Shown here one piece after another: positions 1-8,848 of a DNA stretch of 64,000 bases (the stretch's first letter is position 1; every line of letters begins with the position of its first letter). The stretch lies in NCBI RefSeq assembly GCF_000312125.1, contig NZ_HE978643.1:173419-237418 (forward strand), in the 5' to 3' direction. The DNA comes from Timonella senegalensis JC301 (GTDB lineage: Bacteria > Actinomycetota > Actinomycetes > Actinomycetales > Cellulomonadaceae). The translations under genes were made by a program, and so were the position numbers. The notes under the pieces are model-generated. The model was not told where the DNA came from and ran no database searches. It saw nothing but the letters and a program-made list of their open reading frames with translations.

Positions 1-36
1 GTTGCCCGCATGGGCCACCAGATCACCCAGGACTAG
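1..36 (+). CDS. C-terminal end of an unidentified gene (partial)
   Basis: The first 12 codons read VARMGHQITQD followed by TAG, with no interruption from the window edge. A strong hairpin begins about 47 bases after the stop, which fits the end of a plus-strand gene. The fragment is too short to assign to a family, and a chance open frame of this length is possible. Confidence 0.35.
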   Translation, partial: VARMGHQITQD

Positions 37-82
37 GAATCGCCTCGCTTCCAACCACGACCTAAACATCAGCGAGCACACG

Positions 83-129
83 ACTAAGGGCGGGGTGCCA
101 CCTCAAAGAGGTGGCACCCCGCCCTTAGT
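83..129. terminator. Perfect 22-bp stem terminator
   Basis: Bases 83-104 and 108-129 are perfectly complementary around a three-base AAA loop. The element lies between the plus-strand gene tail ending at 36 and the minus-strand gene ending at 254, so it can serve as a bidirectional terminator. No long T tract follows on the plus strand. A second, smaller hairpin follows immediately. Confidence 0.75.
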
Positions 130-130
130 G

Positions 131-148
131 CGTTCCCGCAAGGGAACG
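131..148. terminator. Short GCAA-tetraloop hairpin
   Basis: Bases 131-137 and 142-148 form a 7-bp stem closed by a GCAA tetraloop (GNRA class), one base after the larger hairpin. It is probably part of the same termination region. Confidence 0.5.
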
Positions 149-196
149 AGCAGTGAGTACCCCAGCGGTCGGTGCGGCGCACCGGGTGGTGCGGGG

Positions 197-226
197 ATCG
201 TCGTGAATCAAAAATTAACGACGATT
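197..226. repeat. Inverted ACGACGAT motif downstream of the EEP gene
   Basis: ATCGTCGT at 197-204 and ACGACGAT at 218-225 form an inverted repeat whose spacer is A/T-rich. On the minus strand the spacer gives a run of T. It sits 28 bases beyond the stop of the minus-strand gene ending at 254. The same ACGACGAT(T) word recurs at several other gene ends in the window. Confidence 0.5.
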
Positions 227-253
227 GTGCCCACGCAGGCCCGAAGCGGTGAG

Positions 254-2185
254 TCAGTTGGTGGAGACGACCGCGACGATGGGCAGGTGGTCGGGAGCTG
301 TGGAGTCTAGGACCTTGACGTCCGAGAACTCGACGGAGCGGCCGAACACCCAGTCGATGCGAACGTCTGGCTGGTTCGCGGGGAACGTCAACGCTGCGGG
401 GTCGCCCGCCGAATCGATTGCCGAGGTGAACTCGAGCTTTTCGAGTTCCTTGATCTCGCGCCAGCCAGGCTGGGAGTTGAAGTCTCCGGCAATGATCGTG
501 GTGCCGCCGATGTGCAGGTTCTCGAACAGGTCTTCCAACTGGGCCAAGCGGGTTGGCGTGTTGTCGTCCCTGTGCTGCAGGTGAACGGACACGAGGTTCA
601 CGTCCTGACCGCGCACGTTGAAGGTGCCTGCGATCGCGGAGCGCCACTGCGGTCCGTCACCGTAGGTGAGGGCCGTGCGCTCCATCGCAGTCTGGCGCAG
701 CGACTTCTTCCACAGGATTGCATTGCCGAACTGGTTGTCGGCAGCCCCAACAAACGCGAACTCCATGTTGAGTTTGTTTGCGAGGTAGGTGAGCATGTCC
801 GAGCCGCCGGCCATGATCCAGCCGCGCGAGACCTCCTGAAGCGCGAGGACGTCCGGGTTCACCTCATCGATCTCGCGGGCCATCTGCTCGAGCGACACGG
901 AGCCATCCAGCGCGAGACCGTAGTGCAGGTTCCAGTTCATGAGCGTGACGTTGGAGGACGAACCCTCATACCCGGGCATCGAGTACATGGACGACACCGC
1001 AAAGCTGCCGATACCGAGGGCTGCGATCGAAGCGATGGCCACACCCGCTGACGCGAAGATCATGGGGCGGGACGCAAGTTCCGCAGGAGGCGCTGAGGGC
1101 AGCCTGCCAGCGCGCTTCTCGGCGCGGGCGATCACGAGTGCTCCTGCCGCAAGAACAACGGACAGGCCGACCATGATGAACTCGTTGGGGAAGCCCAGCG
1201 GAATGTCGTAGTCGAGCTGGAACAGGAGGATCGGCAGGATCACGAGGAGGCCGATGCCGGCAGATACGCCCGCGAGCGAGACACTTGATGCCGACTGGCT
1301 GGAGCGTTCCGTGGCAGTGATGAGCAAGCCGAAGCTCGAAATCGCGAGAATCGCTATTCCCACCGCAATGGCGAACGAACCCAGAACGCTGTTGGGCTCT
1401 GGCCAGCTTGCTAGGAAGTAGACCAGGGCGGTGCTCGCAACGAGCGTGAAGGCGAGAAGCCGGACGGGCTGCTGATTGCGGGCAAGAACGAAGGTGCACA
1501 ACATGGCACTGACGGCCATGATCAGACCCGAAACCCACAGCGCCAGGCCAGTCTGCGAGGAGATGAACGCGGGGTTCGCAAACACCACGGTGCCGAGAGT
1601 GAGAACCGGTCCGATTGCCCACAAGCCCTTAGAGCGCGGTGCGGGAGTAACGTCCCGGGCCAGCCAGGCCGACACGAGAGCGGTGGCGAGCACGAGTGCA
1701 GTTGGCACAAAGGCCAGAAGGTGCTCGTGCCACATGGCGTCGAGCGTCCCCAACAGCAGGTTGATCGCAGCGGAGACGAGGAGGCCGCCGAATACACCGC
1801 GTGCAACGAGCATTCCTCCATGCCGGGACAGGGCAGCTGCAACGATCGTGGTAGTGGAGATCGCGAGCGCAACCGTAGCAAGCCCAACGCCGAGCCGGAC
1901 GGTTCCGTCCAGGAACTGGAGGCCCGAACGCGCAATACCGAGTGCTGCGATGGCCACGAGGACCATGGGGCCACTTGGTGCCCGGCGCGCGCTGAGCGCA
2001 AAGGTGAGGAGCGCGGGCGCTAGATACGTGCCCAGCGCTGCGAGCGCTGCTGAGATGACTCCGGCGTTGTTCAGCACGTAATCGAACTGAGGGCCAGAGA
2101 ACCGCACGAGTTCGGCGGTGAGGGCTACCGAGGCGGTGAGCGCGACGAGCAGCGCGGCACTGGTGCGGTTCGTTCTATGAGGCAT
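254..2185 (-). CDS. Membrane-anchored endonuclease/exonuclease/phosphatase family protein
   Basis: This 643-residue protein has a hydrophobic N-terminal part (about residues 1-400) with ten or more predicted membrane segments. A C-terminal endonuclease/exonuclease/phosphatase (EEP) domain follows, with the family motifs NWNLHYG, LALQEVS, GDFNSQPG and a final DHLPIV. The metal-binding and catalytic residues (N, E, D, N, D, H) are therefore present. The family hydrolyses phosphodiester or phosphomonoester bonds in nucleic acids, inositol phosphates or sphingolipids; the substrate here is unknown. The domain order suggests a membrane-embedded enzyme acting on a lipid or surface substrate. The ATG is supported by a -10 box (TAAGTT) six bases upstream, implying a leaderless mRNA. 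Confidence 0.85.
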   Translation of the reverse strand: MPHRTNRTSAALLVALTASVALTAELVRFSGPQFDYVLNNAGVISAALAALGTYLAPALLTFALSARRAPSGPMVLVAIAALGIARSGLQFLDGTVRLGVGLATVALAISTTTIVAAALSRHGGMLVARGVFGGLLVSAAINLLLGTLDAMWHEHLLAFVPTALVLATALVSAWLARDVTPAPRSKGLWAIGPVLTLGTVVFANPAFISSQTGLALWVSGLIMAVSAMLCTFVLARNQQPVRLLAFTLVASTALVYFLASWPEPNSVLGSFAIAVGIAILAISSFGLLITATERSSQSASSVSLAGVSAGIGLLVILPILLFQLDYDIPLGFPNEFIMVGLSVVLAAGALVIARAEKRAGRLPSAPPAELASRPMIFASAGVAIASIAALGIGSFAVSSMYSMPGYEGSSSNVTLMNWNLHYGLALDGSVSLEQMAREIDEVNPDVLALQEVSRGWIMAGGSDMLTYLANKLNMEFAFVGAADNQFGNAILWKKSLRQTAMERTALTYGDGPQWRSAIAGTFNVRGQDVNLVSVHLQHRDDNTPTRLAQLEDLFENLHIGGTTIIAGDFNSQPGWREIKELEKLEFTSAIDSAGDPAALTFPANQPDVRIDWVFGRSVEFSDVKVLDSTAPDHLPIVAVVSTN

Positions 2186-2191
2186 GAAGCA

Positions 2192-2197
2192 AACTTA
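2192..2197 (-). promoter_or_regulatory. -10 box TAAGTT, leaderless start of the EEP gene
   Basis: On the minus strand TAAGTT is followed by six bases and then the ATG at 2185. That spacing places the transcription start at the A of the start codon. Confidence 0.6.
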
Positions 2198-2251
2198 CCG
2201 TGAACAGTGGGCGTAGCCGGTGGTTAGACGGTAAAAACGGACACTGTGTTT

Positions 2252-2848
2252 TTACTCTTGCTCGTCCAAGAGTTGTAACAACCGGGGGAGAGAGCTGTGA
2301 AACGCGGGAAGGAACTCGACCACCTCACCGTTTCGGGTGATCTGCTGGTTATCGGAGGCTGCGGCCAGCCGCAAAAGGGGCAGCTTTATCCATTCGATCT
2401 CGAGAGACTCGGAATCCGTAGCACCGATGGTGTGAAATGGGCCGGCGGACTCTGCGACGATCGTGGTGTACGACCAATCGGGATGGGTGAACTCGTGGCT
2501 TGCGAGAGGGATGACACTCGTCGAGGAAACGCCCGCCTCCTCGTGTGCCTCGCGCAGCGCGGCCTCGACCGGAGTTTCCCCCTCCATGAGCGCCCCGCCC
2601 GGAACGCCCCATGTTCCGCCCTGATGACTCCACAGGGCGCGGTGCTGCAACACGACGTGGCTCCACCTGCCATCCGCTCCGCGCTTGGCAAGGAACAGGC
2701 CCGCGGCTCCGAAGAGGCCCCAGTGCCGGTTTCCACAACCGCAATTGACCCAGCCATCGCCTGACTTCCGGACAAAACCGCGTGGAAGGCTGTTCTGGAG
2801 CTGGCGGTGGTGCTCGCGGTCGTGCTCGGGAGGCAGCAAGGAGGACAT
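2252..2848 (-). CDS. NUDIX hydrolase
   Basis: This 198-residue protein carries a complete Nudix box (G-x5-E-x7-RE-x2-EE-x-G) at about residues 85-107, with the metal-binding segment REAHEEAG. The family cleaves nucleoside diphosphates linked to another moiety (X); no substrate-specific motif is visible. The N-terminal CGCGNRHWG stretch (residues 36-44) could bind a metal or simply reflect a known actinobacterial subgroup. It is divergent from the downstream glycosyltransferase and is probably monocistronic. The start is supported by a -10 box (TAGGTT) exactly six bases before ATG. Confidence 0.9.
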   Translation of the reverse strand: MSSLLPPEHDREHHRQLQNSLPRGFVRKSGDGWVNCGCGNRHWGLFGAAGLFLAKRGADGRWSHVVLQHRALWSHQGGTWGVPGGALMEGETPVEAALREAHEEAGVSSTSVIPLASHEFTHPDWSYTTIVAESAGPFHTIGATDSESLEIEWIKLPLLRLAAASDNQQITRNGEVVEFLPAFHSSLPRLLQLLDEQE

Positions 2849-2854
2849 GGGTTA

Positions 2855-2860
2855 AACCTA
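2855..2860 (-). promoter_or_regulatory. -10 box TAGGTT of the NUDIX gene
   Basis: TAGGTT, six bases, then ATG at 2848 on the minus strand; a leaderless arrangement. Confidence 0.6.
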
Positions 2861-3018
2861 TCTAAGCAACCCAGCACTGTCCTGCACGCGGGCGGCGTGG
2901 CAACTGGCAGAACAAGTGGTCATCGCGAGTTTGGGGCGCGTTCACGTTGGCTAGTGGTTGTAGGGGTATCTTCATCGAGCGTTGGATTGGGCGCCAAGCC
3001 GCGTCCATTCCGGGCGCC

Positions 3019-3024
3019 TATCGT
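3019..3024 (+). promoter_or_regulatory. -10 box TATCGT of the ExoA-like glycosyltransferase
   Basis: TATCGT is followed by seven bases and the ATG at 3032. No Shine-Dalgarno sequence precedes this ATG, so leaderless translation is likely. Confidence 0.55.
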
Positions 3025-3031
3025 TCGAGTT

Positions 3032-4066
3032 ATGTCAGCCCAGGTTGGAGAAGAACCAGTCGATCAACGCGCCGAGACGACCTTGCCAAAGGTGTGCGTG
3101 GTCGCAACCGTGCGCAACGAGGAGCGCTACCTCGAAGGCGCGCTTGAGTCGGTACTGTGCCAGGTGTACGGCGGCGAACTGAGCGTGGTCCTGTCAGTTG
3201 GTCCCTCGAGGGACAACACGTACGGGATCGCTCAGGAGTATGCGCTACGTGATCGGCGCCTCACCGTGGTGGAGAGCCCCTCCGGTCTCATCCCCAATGG
3301 TCTCAACATTGCACTCTCCCACGTTCCCTCTGATGCGCTCGCAGTTGTTCGGTTTGACGGTCACACCCGGCTTCCCCAGGGGTATGTGAGCGCGATGGTT
3401 GAGACCCTCGTGCGCACGGGTGCAGACAACGTGGGAGGAGTCATGCATCCCGTGGGAACCTCGCCGCTCGAGCAGGCCATCGCCTTTGCCATGTCGCATC
3501 GGATCGGTATCGGGCCTGCCTCCTTCCACACGGGCGGGATCGAAGGCCCTGAGGAGACCGCCTACCTTGGTACCTTCCGCAAGGAAGCTCTGGACCGGGT
3601 GGGCAACTATGACGAGTACTACGAGCGAGCCGAGGACTGGGAACTCAACTTCCGAATCAGGAAGTCCGGGGGAATCGTATGGTTTCGCCCCGACGTTGCC
3701 GTGGACTACCGACCGCGCTCTAGTTTCAAGGCTCTGGCCAAGCAGTTCTTCCACACGGGGCAGTGGCGCCGTGAAGTCATGAAGAACAATCGATCCACGG
3801 CCTCACTCCGCTACCTCGCCCCGCCGCTTGCGGTGCTTACGATCACTGTGGGCACACTGCTCGGTCTGGTTGGCGCGAGCGTTGGACCATCGGCGCTCAT
3901 GACCGCCTTCGCCGCACCTCTCGGATATGCACTATTTGCGCTGGTAGGAGGACTCTGGGCAGCCCGCGAGCTGCCTCCACGAGCACGCCTCCGCGTTCCG
4001 CCGGTCCTCGCCACCATGCACCTGTGCTGGGGAGCGGGATTCCTCTTTGGCAAGGCAACCAGTTAG
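3032..4066 (+). CDS. ExoA-like family 2 glycosyltransferase with C-terminal membrane segments
   Basis: This 344-residue protein begins after a short lead with a GT-A fold glycosyltransferase domain (VCVVATVRNEERYLEGAL; nucleotide-binding region with RFDGHTRLP as the DxD-type site). The downstream segment EDWELNFR matches the ED-x-E-LN-R motif typical of ExoA-type sugar transferases. Two to three hydrophobic segments follow at about residues 265-325. The family adds sugars to lipid-linked glycans at the cytoplasmic face. The reading frame is open further upstream, but the ATG at 3032 gives the normal domain start, removes overlap with the divergent NUDIX gene and sits at the right distance from a -10 box. 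It is probably related to the glycan locus that follows on the opposite strand. Confidence 0.85.
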   Translation: MSAQVGEEPVDQRAETTLPKVCVVATVRNEERYLEGALESVLCQVYGGELSVVLSVGPSRDNTYGIAQEYALRDRRLTVVESPSGLIPNGLNIALSHVPSDALAVVRFDGHTRLPQGYVSAMVETLVRTGADNVGGVMHPVGTSPLEQAIAFAMSHRIGIGPASFHTGGIEGPEETAYLGTFRKEALDRVGNYDEYYERAEDWELNFRIRKSGGIVWFRPDVAVDYRPRSSFKALAKQFFHTGQWRREVMKNNRSTASLRYLAPPLAVLTITVGTLLGLVGASVGPSALMTAFAAPLGYALFALVGGLWAARELPPRARLRVPPVLATMHLCWGAGFLFGKATS

Positions 4067-4083
4067 AAAGCGGACAAAGATGT

Positions 4084-4108
4084 GGGGCCGGACGCATGGT
4101 CCGGCCCC
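4084..4108. terminator. Bidirectional terminator between convergent genes
   Basis: A 10-bp GC-rich stem (4084-4093 with 4099-4108, loop GCATG) is followed by ATTCTTG. It lies 18 bases after the ExoA-like gene and before the end of the minus-strand sialic-acid operon. Confidence 0.8.
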
Positions 4109-4154
4109 ATTCTTGTGCGTGCGGCAAGTATCTAGCGGTGCTCGCGCAAGTTGG

Positions 4155-5369
4155 CTAGAGGGCCCGCCGGAGTGCGCGAGAGACGCGCTGAGAGGCTCGT
4201 GCGAGTGCGGGCGGGACGGTGGATCGCAGCCAGTTGCGGGCGAGCCGGCGTCTCCTTCGACCCACATTGAGTGGAGGGTGGGTGGGAAGTGTTCCGGATC
4301 GGGCACGCCCCGCAAGCTCCACCAGGTGAGCGGGAAGCTCGGGCGGGCTCGTGTGAAAATAGTTCGCGGTCAGCCAGTCGCGGTCCGGCTGCCCGAACCG
4401 CAGCTCAACCACGTCTTCGAGCGTGCCAACGCACCCGCTTCCCGAGTAAACGGCGTTGAGGAGGCGCTCGTTCACGCCAAAGTCGGACAGGATCATCGTG
4501 GGTAAGCCTGCAGCAAGCGACTCGAGCGCCGCCGTGGATGAGACCGTGACGTGGGCGGAGCCTGGACTCAGGTAGTTGCTCAAGGGGCCAGCCGCGAAGG
4601 TCAGCGCTTCCCTGCGCAGCCCCTTGTCGCGCTCGCACAGGTCATCCCACAGGGAGTCGTACGGGAACTGCTCGTTGTGGGTTTGCTGCTCGCCCGCAAG
4701 CGCCCTCACCTTGACCACAACGGTGAGGTCGGTGTGGGTAAGTGCGGCGCTGTGGAGCGCGCGCAGAATTCGCTCGCGCTGGTGCGCAGACCGTGGCACG
4801 AGGGCCTGCGGAGTGAACACGAGGGTTGTGGTGGCCTCTGCGGAGTGCTGAGCCCGCGGTGGGAGGAAGGGAAGCGGGTTGAGGACGAGGTCCTGTCTGA
4901 CTCCCAGCGCGTCCATGAGAGCTGCGTATTCTGTGCGTTCGCGCTCGGAGTGCACAACCATGGAGTGGACACGCGATCGGAACTCGATGCCCTTTGCCCT
5001 CGCTGGCAGCGCCATGCCGGGAATCCCGGAGATGAGCGCGGGAGGCGAAGGAAGCCTTACCGCGATCTCGGCGACCACCTCCATAACTGGCCCAGTCCCC
5101 GCAAGAAGGATTACGTCGGGAGTGTGTTCCCGCAGCATCCGGCGAAGTCGAGGCATCGACACCACGCGCGGCAGCGCCGTGGCAAACCGTGTGCCCGATG
5201 TGGCGGCCTCGCACTGTGCAGGGGACGGAAATATGGGTGAACGGACGAGGACAACGCGGGGTGCACAGTCCGGGCCCAGCGTATCGAGGGTCGTGGCAGC
5301 CCACTTCAGGTACGAGTCGGAGTCCGCGATGGCAAGTATCGTGATGGGGCTTCTAGGTTGGGTGTGCAT
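4155..5369 (-). CDS. Putative GT-B glycosyltransferase (DUF6716-like), last gene of the sialic-acid locus
   Basis: This 404-residue soluble protein starts ILAIADSDSYLKW and resembles actinobacterial proteins annotated as putative glycosyltransferase DUF6716 (recalled from family knowledge, not searched). A TVSSTAAL segment at about residues 275-282 resembles the S-S/T motif of bacterial sialyltransferases, and is followed by a GLPTMILSDFG stretch typical of GT-B sugar-nucleotide sites. The ATG shares its A with the TGA of the upstream gene (TGATG), which indicates translational coupling and argues against the longer open frame. A role in assembling a sialylated surface glycan is inferred from the neighbours; donor and acceptor are unknown. 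Confidence 0.65.
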   Translation of the reverse strand: MHTQPRSPITILAIADSDSYLKWAATTLDTLGPDCAPRVVLVRSPIFPSPAQCEAATSGTRFATALPRVVSMPRLRRMLREHTPDVILLAGTGPVMEVVAEIAVRLPSPPALISGIPGMALPARAKGIEFRSRVHSMVVHSERERTEYAALMDALGVRQDLVLNPLPFLPPRAQHSAEATTTLVFTPQALVPRSAHQRERILRALHSAALTHTDLTVVVKVRALAGEQQTHNEQFPYDSLWDDLCERDKGLRREALTFAAGPLSNYLSPGSAHVTVSSTAALESLAAGLPTMILSDFGVNERLLNAVYSGSGCVGTLEDVVELRFGQPDRDWLTANYFHTSPPELPAHLVELAGRARSGTLPTHPPLNVGRRRRRLARNWLRSTVPPALARASQRVSRALRRAL

Positions 5370-6367
5370 CAGGGTTGGCTCTCGAACAGTGAAAGAGGCC
5401 GGGTCAGGAAGTCCCGGACACCGGGGGAGGTCTGGTCGGTCCACCAGTGGGAGGGGACCTGATGTCCCACAACCGGGACGCCCCGAGTGCTCAGCATCGG
5501 TGTGAGCGTTATGAGCGCGGTGGTGGGCAGCATGTGCACGGACGCGGGCGGGTTGAGGCCCCGCAGGGACACCTCGACTGATGCGGAAGCATACGCAACG
5601 CTCACGCCGTCGAGCGCAGCAATGTGCCGACGCAGTGGAGTGGTGGTTCTCCGGTGCGGGTAGTAGAGCACCGGCCCGTTCCGCGCCAGTTCTCGCACCC
5701 ACTCGACGTAGGGGTCCTGGTGGATGTGGCCATCTGCAACGAATCCTGAACCCACCACGACCGTGTCATTGCCAGCAGGCATGGCGGTGGGCGTGGAGCT
5801 GAGCCACGGATACTGGTGAAACACCACGTGCGCATCGAGCACCGCGAGCTCCTGATGGAAAGCCTCCGTTGGCGGCATTGCTGTGAAAACGGTGAGCCTT
5901 CCTGAGAACGCGGCCCTGCGGAGCTGGTGGGTCATGGCCAGTCCGAGGGTTCTGCGTGCAGGGGAGACCACCTGCCCGGGCCGCACCATCGCACGGTTGG
6001 CCGCGAGCGCCTCAACTGCGGCAAAGGTGTTGAGGCCGTCGTCTACGATCACGACATCGGTGACCCGATTTCGTCGCAGTAAGCCCGACTGCTGCTGTCC
6101 CGAAAAGGGATCTCCCAGTACGTGCACGTAGTCGCCCTTGGGCGTGGTGTGCTTGGCCGTTTGGGGCGTGTCCTTGGACCCGAACACCTTGATGCCGATG
6201 GGCAGGCCAATTTCCTTGAGCGCCGAGAGGGTGGGCGCGATCGAGCCGTTCGGGTCGCGGACGACTAGCTCGCAGTTGGGTCCCAGGATTCCGTAGGCGT
6301 GGGCTTCGACCACGTTGAGGAGCTGGAGTGGGGACTCCGCATATGCAACGGAACGCCAGTGGCTCAC
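5369..6367 (-). CDS. Putative sialyltransferase-like GT-B protein (GT52-like)
   Basis: This 332-residue protein opens with SVAYAESPLQLLNVVEA, an N-terminal strand-helix pattern seen in GT52-type and polysialyltransferase-like proteins. It contains a D-D-G motif (VIVDDGLNT, residues 109-111), a PH motif in YYPHRR (237-238) and a T-T pair (PTTALI, 282-283). These resemble the D/E-D/E-G, HP and S-S/T motifs shared by bacterial sialyltransferase families. The GTG start overlaps the upstream stop by four bases (GTGA) and its own stop overlaps the next start, so the three distal genes are translated as a coupled set. It could instead transfer another sugar; no acceptor information is visible. Confidence 0.65.
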   Translation of the reverse strand: MSHWRSVAYAESPLQLLNVVEAHAYGILGPNCELVVRDPNGSIAPTLSALKEIGLPIGIKVFGSKDTPQTAKHTTPKGDYVHVLGDPFSGQQQSGLLRRNRVTDVVIVDDGLNTFAAVEALAANRAMVRPGQVVSPARRTLGLAMTHQLRRAAFSGRLTVFTAMPPTEAFHQELAVLDAHVVFHQYPWLSSTPTAMPAGNDTVVVGSGFVADGHIHQDPYVEWVRELARNGPVLYYPHRRTTTPLRRHIAALDGVSVAYASASVEVSLRGLNPPASVHMLPTTALITLTPMLSTRGVPVVGHQVPSHWWTDQTSPGVRDFLTRPLSLFESQP

Positions 6368-7818
6368 TTCTGCTTCCTCCGGTTATTGGTTGAGGGGCCG
6401 CGCAGGAGATCGGGCGAGCGCCGCGCCGGGGAAAGCCGCTTGAGCTGGCGAAAGGCGCCGATAGCCCACCGCGAGCCGCGAAGGTCCCTAGCCGTTGAGG
6501 GAGACGGCGCCTGCGCCACGATGCCCGCGGCACGTGCCCGCTTGAGCTTGATATAGCGCCGCCAGGCGGGTTGAGGCTCTTTGTGAGCGGTGTGCGGGAG
6601 CCCTTCCATATGCCAGGACGCGAAGGAACGGGCGCCCTCCGCCAGATCGGGGTTGAGGTCAGGCTGGCACGCATACGCGACTGCGTTGATGAGCGCGGAG
6701 AGCTCGGATGTCCCAGGCCCCAGGCCGTGGCGCTCGCGGTACGATTGCGCGGCTCCGTCGACTCCCATGAGCGCGTCAGCGATGGTCACGGGCACCCGGT
6801 TGGAGTTCTCGTATGGTGTGAGGCGCTCCAGCAGTAAATCGGTCCCTAGAGCCGCCACAGGGATCCCGTACCCAAACTGGGCTGTGGGCAGCGCCGTGGA
6901 GAACGATGACACCACGAGGTCTGGGGGATAGGCATGGAACAGAAACTCCGCAATGGCGCCGCCTCGGGCTACATGCAGGCGAATGCCACGCGACTCGGCA
7001 AACTCTCGAAGTCGCCATAGCACGGGTTCCGGGGCGCTGGGATGCGGCTTGAACACCACGAGGAGCTCTGTGCGCTCGTGGGCGTAGGCGATCATCCGGG
7101 CCGATAGCTCGAACTCTTCCGCAGGCTCCAGCACGCCCAGCGCCGAGAGGTACTGGCCTAGCACGAGCGCATACGGCTCACCGGGAACCGGTGCCTCCGT
7201 GACCTCGGTCACGAAGCCCGCAACAGTTGCTTTCAGGTCTTCCAGCGGCAACGGAATGTGGCGAGGAGACGCCTCGCGGAGCAGGAGAGGTTCCAACCCC
7301 GGGACAAACTGCGGGTACAGGATGCCGGAAACTCGCTGGGTGATCGAGGCGGGGAAGCGAGTGCGCGACGGACCGTAAACCATCAGTCCGTCCGCGTGCA
7401 CCACGATCTTGCTGTCCCAGAAAACGCGCGCGAGCGCCAAACCGGGGTCCGACTGCAACGACTCCAGGTACAGCACAACGTCGGCACCGCGACCGACACC
7501 CAAATACGAGCTGAGCAGAGGCCGCACCCACGACATGTCGCGCGCACGCGGAGAGAAGTCTCGCGGGGCCAAGGGGTAGAGGAGCGTGTTGAGAGACACC
7601 ACGGAGGTGAAGCGAGAGGAAGCCTCGGCCACAATCTGTGACTCCTCGAGCGGAGCAGCCAACTCGGGCGCAGGCGCGTTGGTGCACAACACGAGGGTGC
7701 GCAACCGGCCGGGAGCGGACACAACGCCGGAATCGATCGCCGCGCACAGGGCCACCACCTGGAAGAGCGAAGACGCCTCGTAGATCTCATGCGTGGGCAC
7801 GGCGAACACCACCCGCAA
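6364..7818 (-). CDS. Polysialyltransferase-family (POLYST) protein
   Basis: This 484-residue protein matches the pattern of the alpha-2,8-polysialyltransferase family: an ADG acidic site (HADGLMVYG, about 142-144), an HP motif in FKPHPSAP (259-260) and an S-S motif in VVSSFSTAL (304-305). Together these form the CMP-sialic acid site of GT38/GT52-type enzymes. It most likely transfers nonulosonic acid from CMP onto a surface glycan. The start is uncertain: TTG at 7818 or GTG at 7812 or 7809; all overlap the upstream GT2 gene by 23-32 bases. The C-terminal 80 residues are basic and may bind the membrane or the polyanionic product. Confidence 0.75.
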   Translation of the reverse strand: MRVVFAVPTHEIYEASSLFQVVALCAAIDSGVVSAPGRLRTLVLCTNAPAPELAAPLEESQIVAEASSRFTSVVSLNTLLYPLAPRDFSPRARDMSWVRPLLSSYLGVGRGADVVLYLESLQSDPGLALARVFWDSKIVVHADGLMVYGPSRTRFPASITQRVSGILYPQFVPGLEPLLLREASPRHIPLPLEDLKATVAGFVTEVTEAPVPGEPYALVLGQYLSALGVLEPAEEFELSARMIAYAHERTELLVVFKPHPSAPEPVLWRLREFAESRGIRLHVARGGAIAEFLFHAYPPDLVVSSFSTALPTAQFGYGIPVAALGTDLLLERLTPYENSNRVPVTIADALMGVDGAAQSYRERHGLGPGTSELSALINAVAYACQPDLNPDLAEGARSFASWHMEGLPHTAHKEPQPAWRRYIKLKRARAAGIVAQAPSPSTARDLRGSRWAIGAFRQLKRLSPARRSPDLLRGPSTNNRRKQK

Positions 7819-8821
7819 CGCGCGCGAACATCGTATTCAGGCTGTCCGCCCGCTCCTCATCGAGAACAGCAAACGCGCGCGCAACATACGGTCGGTTGGC
7901 CACCATGTCCCACGTCCGCAGCGCCAGTTCGTCCATGAGCGCCGGCTCGCCGCCGCGACTTTCAGCTTCCGCAAACCTCACCAGTTGGAAGTGCGCAATG
8001 GCCAAGAACTGCCGGGACGCCTTGGTAAGCAGCCCGTCCTCAGTCACCCCAAGCGCAACCGCAGCCGGTGAAATGGGCGTAGCCAAGATCGTCGAAAATA
8101 TGAGGGAGAACGCGTCAAGGAACCCAAGCTGGCGGCGGGTCACCGCCGCGGTCAGCGAACCGGGAACGCCGCGGCGGTAGAAGAATCCGGGCTCGCTGAT
8201 GACTCCGTAGCGCTCGCAGGTGAGGTGCAAGCGCCACATGAGCTCGCGGTCCTCGGCGGTCGCGCACTCGGCGGAAAAATGGAGTTCACCACGCTCGCGC
8301 AGGCGGGCGGAGAACAGGCCGGTGCAGGGGAACGGGTAGTCGAGCATAGTAGAGCGGTCAGGCTCTGCCACGGAGTCGAGGGGGTGCAGCACGCGAGCGC
8401 GACGAAACTCCGGAGCCGGACGAATCTCGCGCGAGCGCCCGGTCTGCCGCGTGTGATCAGTGCGGACAAAGTCCAGGTCCAGCCCGTTCAACGCATCCAG
8501 ACACGTGCGTAAATACCGGGGACCGTACCAGTCGTCGGGATCCAAAAAACACAGTGCGCCTCCCGTGGCGGCCTCGATGCCGCGGTTGCGGGCCCGTGAG
8601 ACGCCTTGAGAGGTAGCGTTCTCCAGAACGGTGAGCAGCGGGAGGCGATCAGCGAACGAACTCGCCACCCGCGCGGTGTGGTCCGTTGAACCGTCGTTGA
8701 CCACGATGACCTCTAGTCGGCCCGGATCAATGCCCTGAATGAGCAGGCACGACAGGGCATCGCCGAGGTAGTCCTCCATGTCTTTGGCGGGAATGACAAC
8801 GGAAACGAGTGGCTGCGGCAC
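7787..8821 (-). CDS. Family 2 glycosyltransferase
   Basis: A classical GT-A glycosyltransferase domain occupies the N-terminal half: LVSVVIPAKDMEDYLGDAL, EVIVVNDGSTDHT and a DxD-type FLDPDDW. The C-terminal half is helical and probably binds the acceptor. GTG at 8821 is chosen (344 residues) because a purine-rich AGAAAG lies upstream and the domain then starts at the usual distance. The open frame runs up to 8941, but that would overlap neuB and place a very stable hairpin inside the coding region. It probably builds the backbone or linkage sugar of the sialylated glycan. Confidence 0.85.
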   Translation of the reverse strand: MPQPLVSVVIPAKDMEDYLGDALSCLLIQGIDPGRLEVIVVNDGSTDHTARVASSFADRLPLLTVLENATSQGVSRARNRGIEAATGGALCFLDPDDWYGPRYLRTCLDALNGLDLDFVRTDHTRQTGRSREIRPAPEFRRARVLHPLDSVAEPDRSTMLDYPFPCTGLFSARLRERGELHFSAECATAEDRELMWRLHLTCERYGVISEPGFFYRRGVPGSLTAAVTRRQLGFLDAFSLIFSTILATPISPAAVALGVTEDGLLTKASRQFLAIAHFQLVRFAEAESRGGEPALMDELALRTWDMVANRPYVARAFAVLDEERADSLNTMFARVAGGVRRAHA

Positions 8822-8848
8822 GATCCGGCTTTCTGTGTCTGTGGCGAT

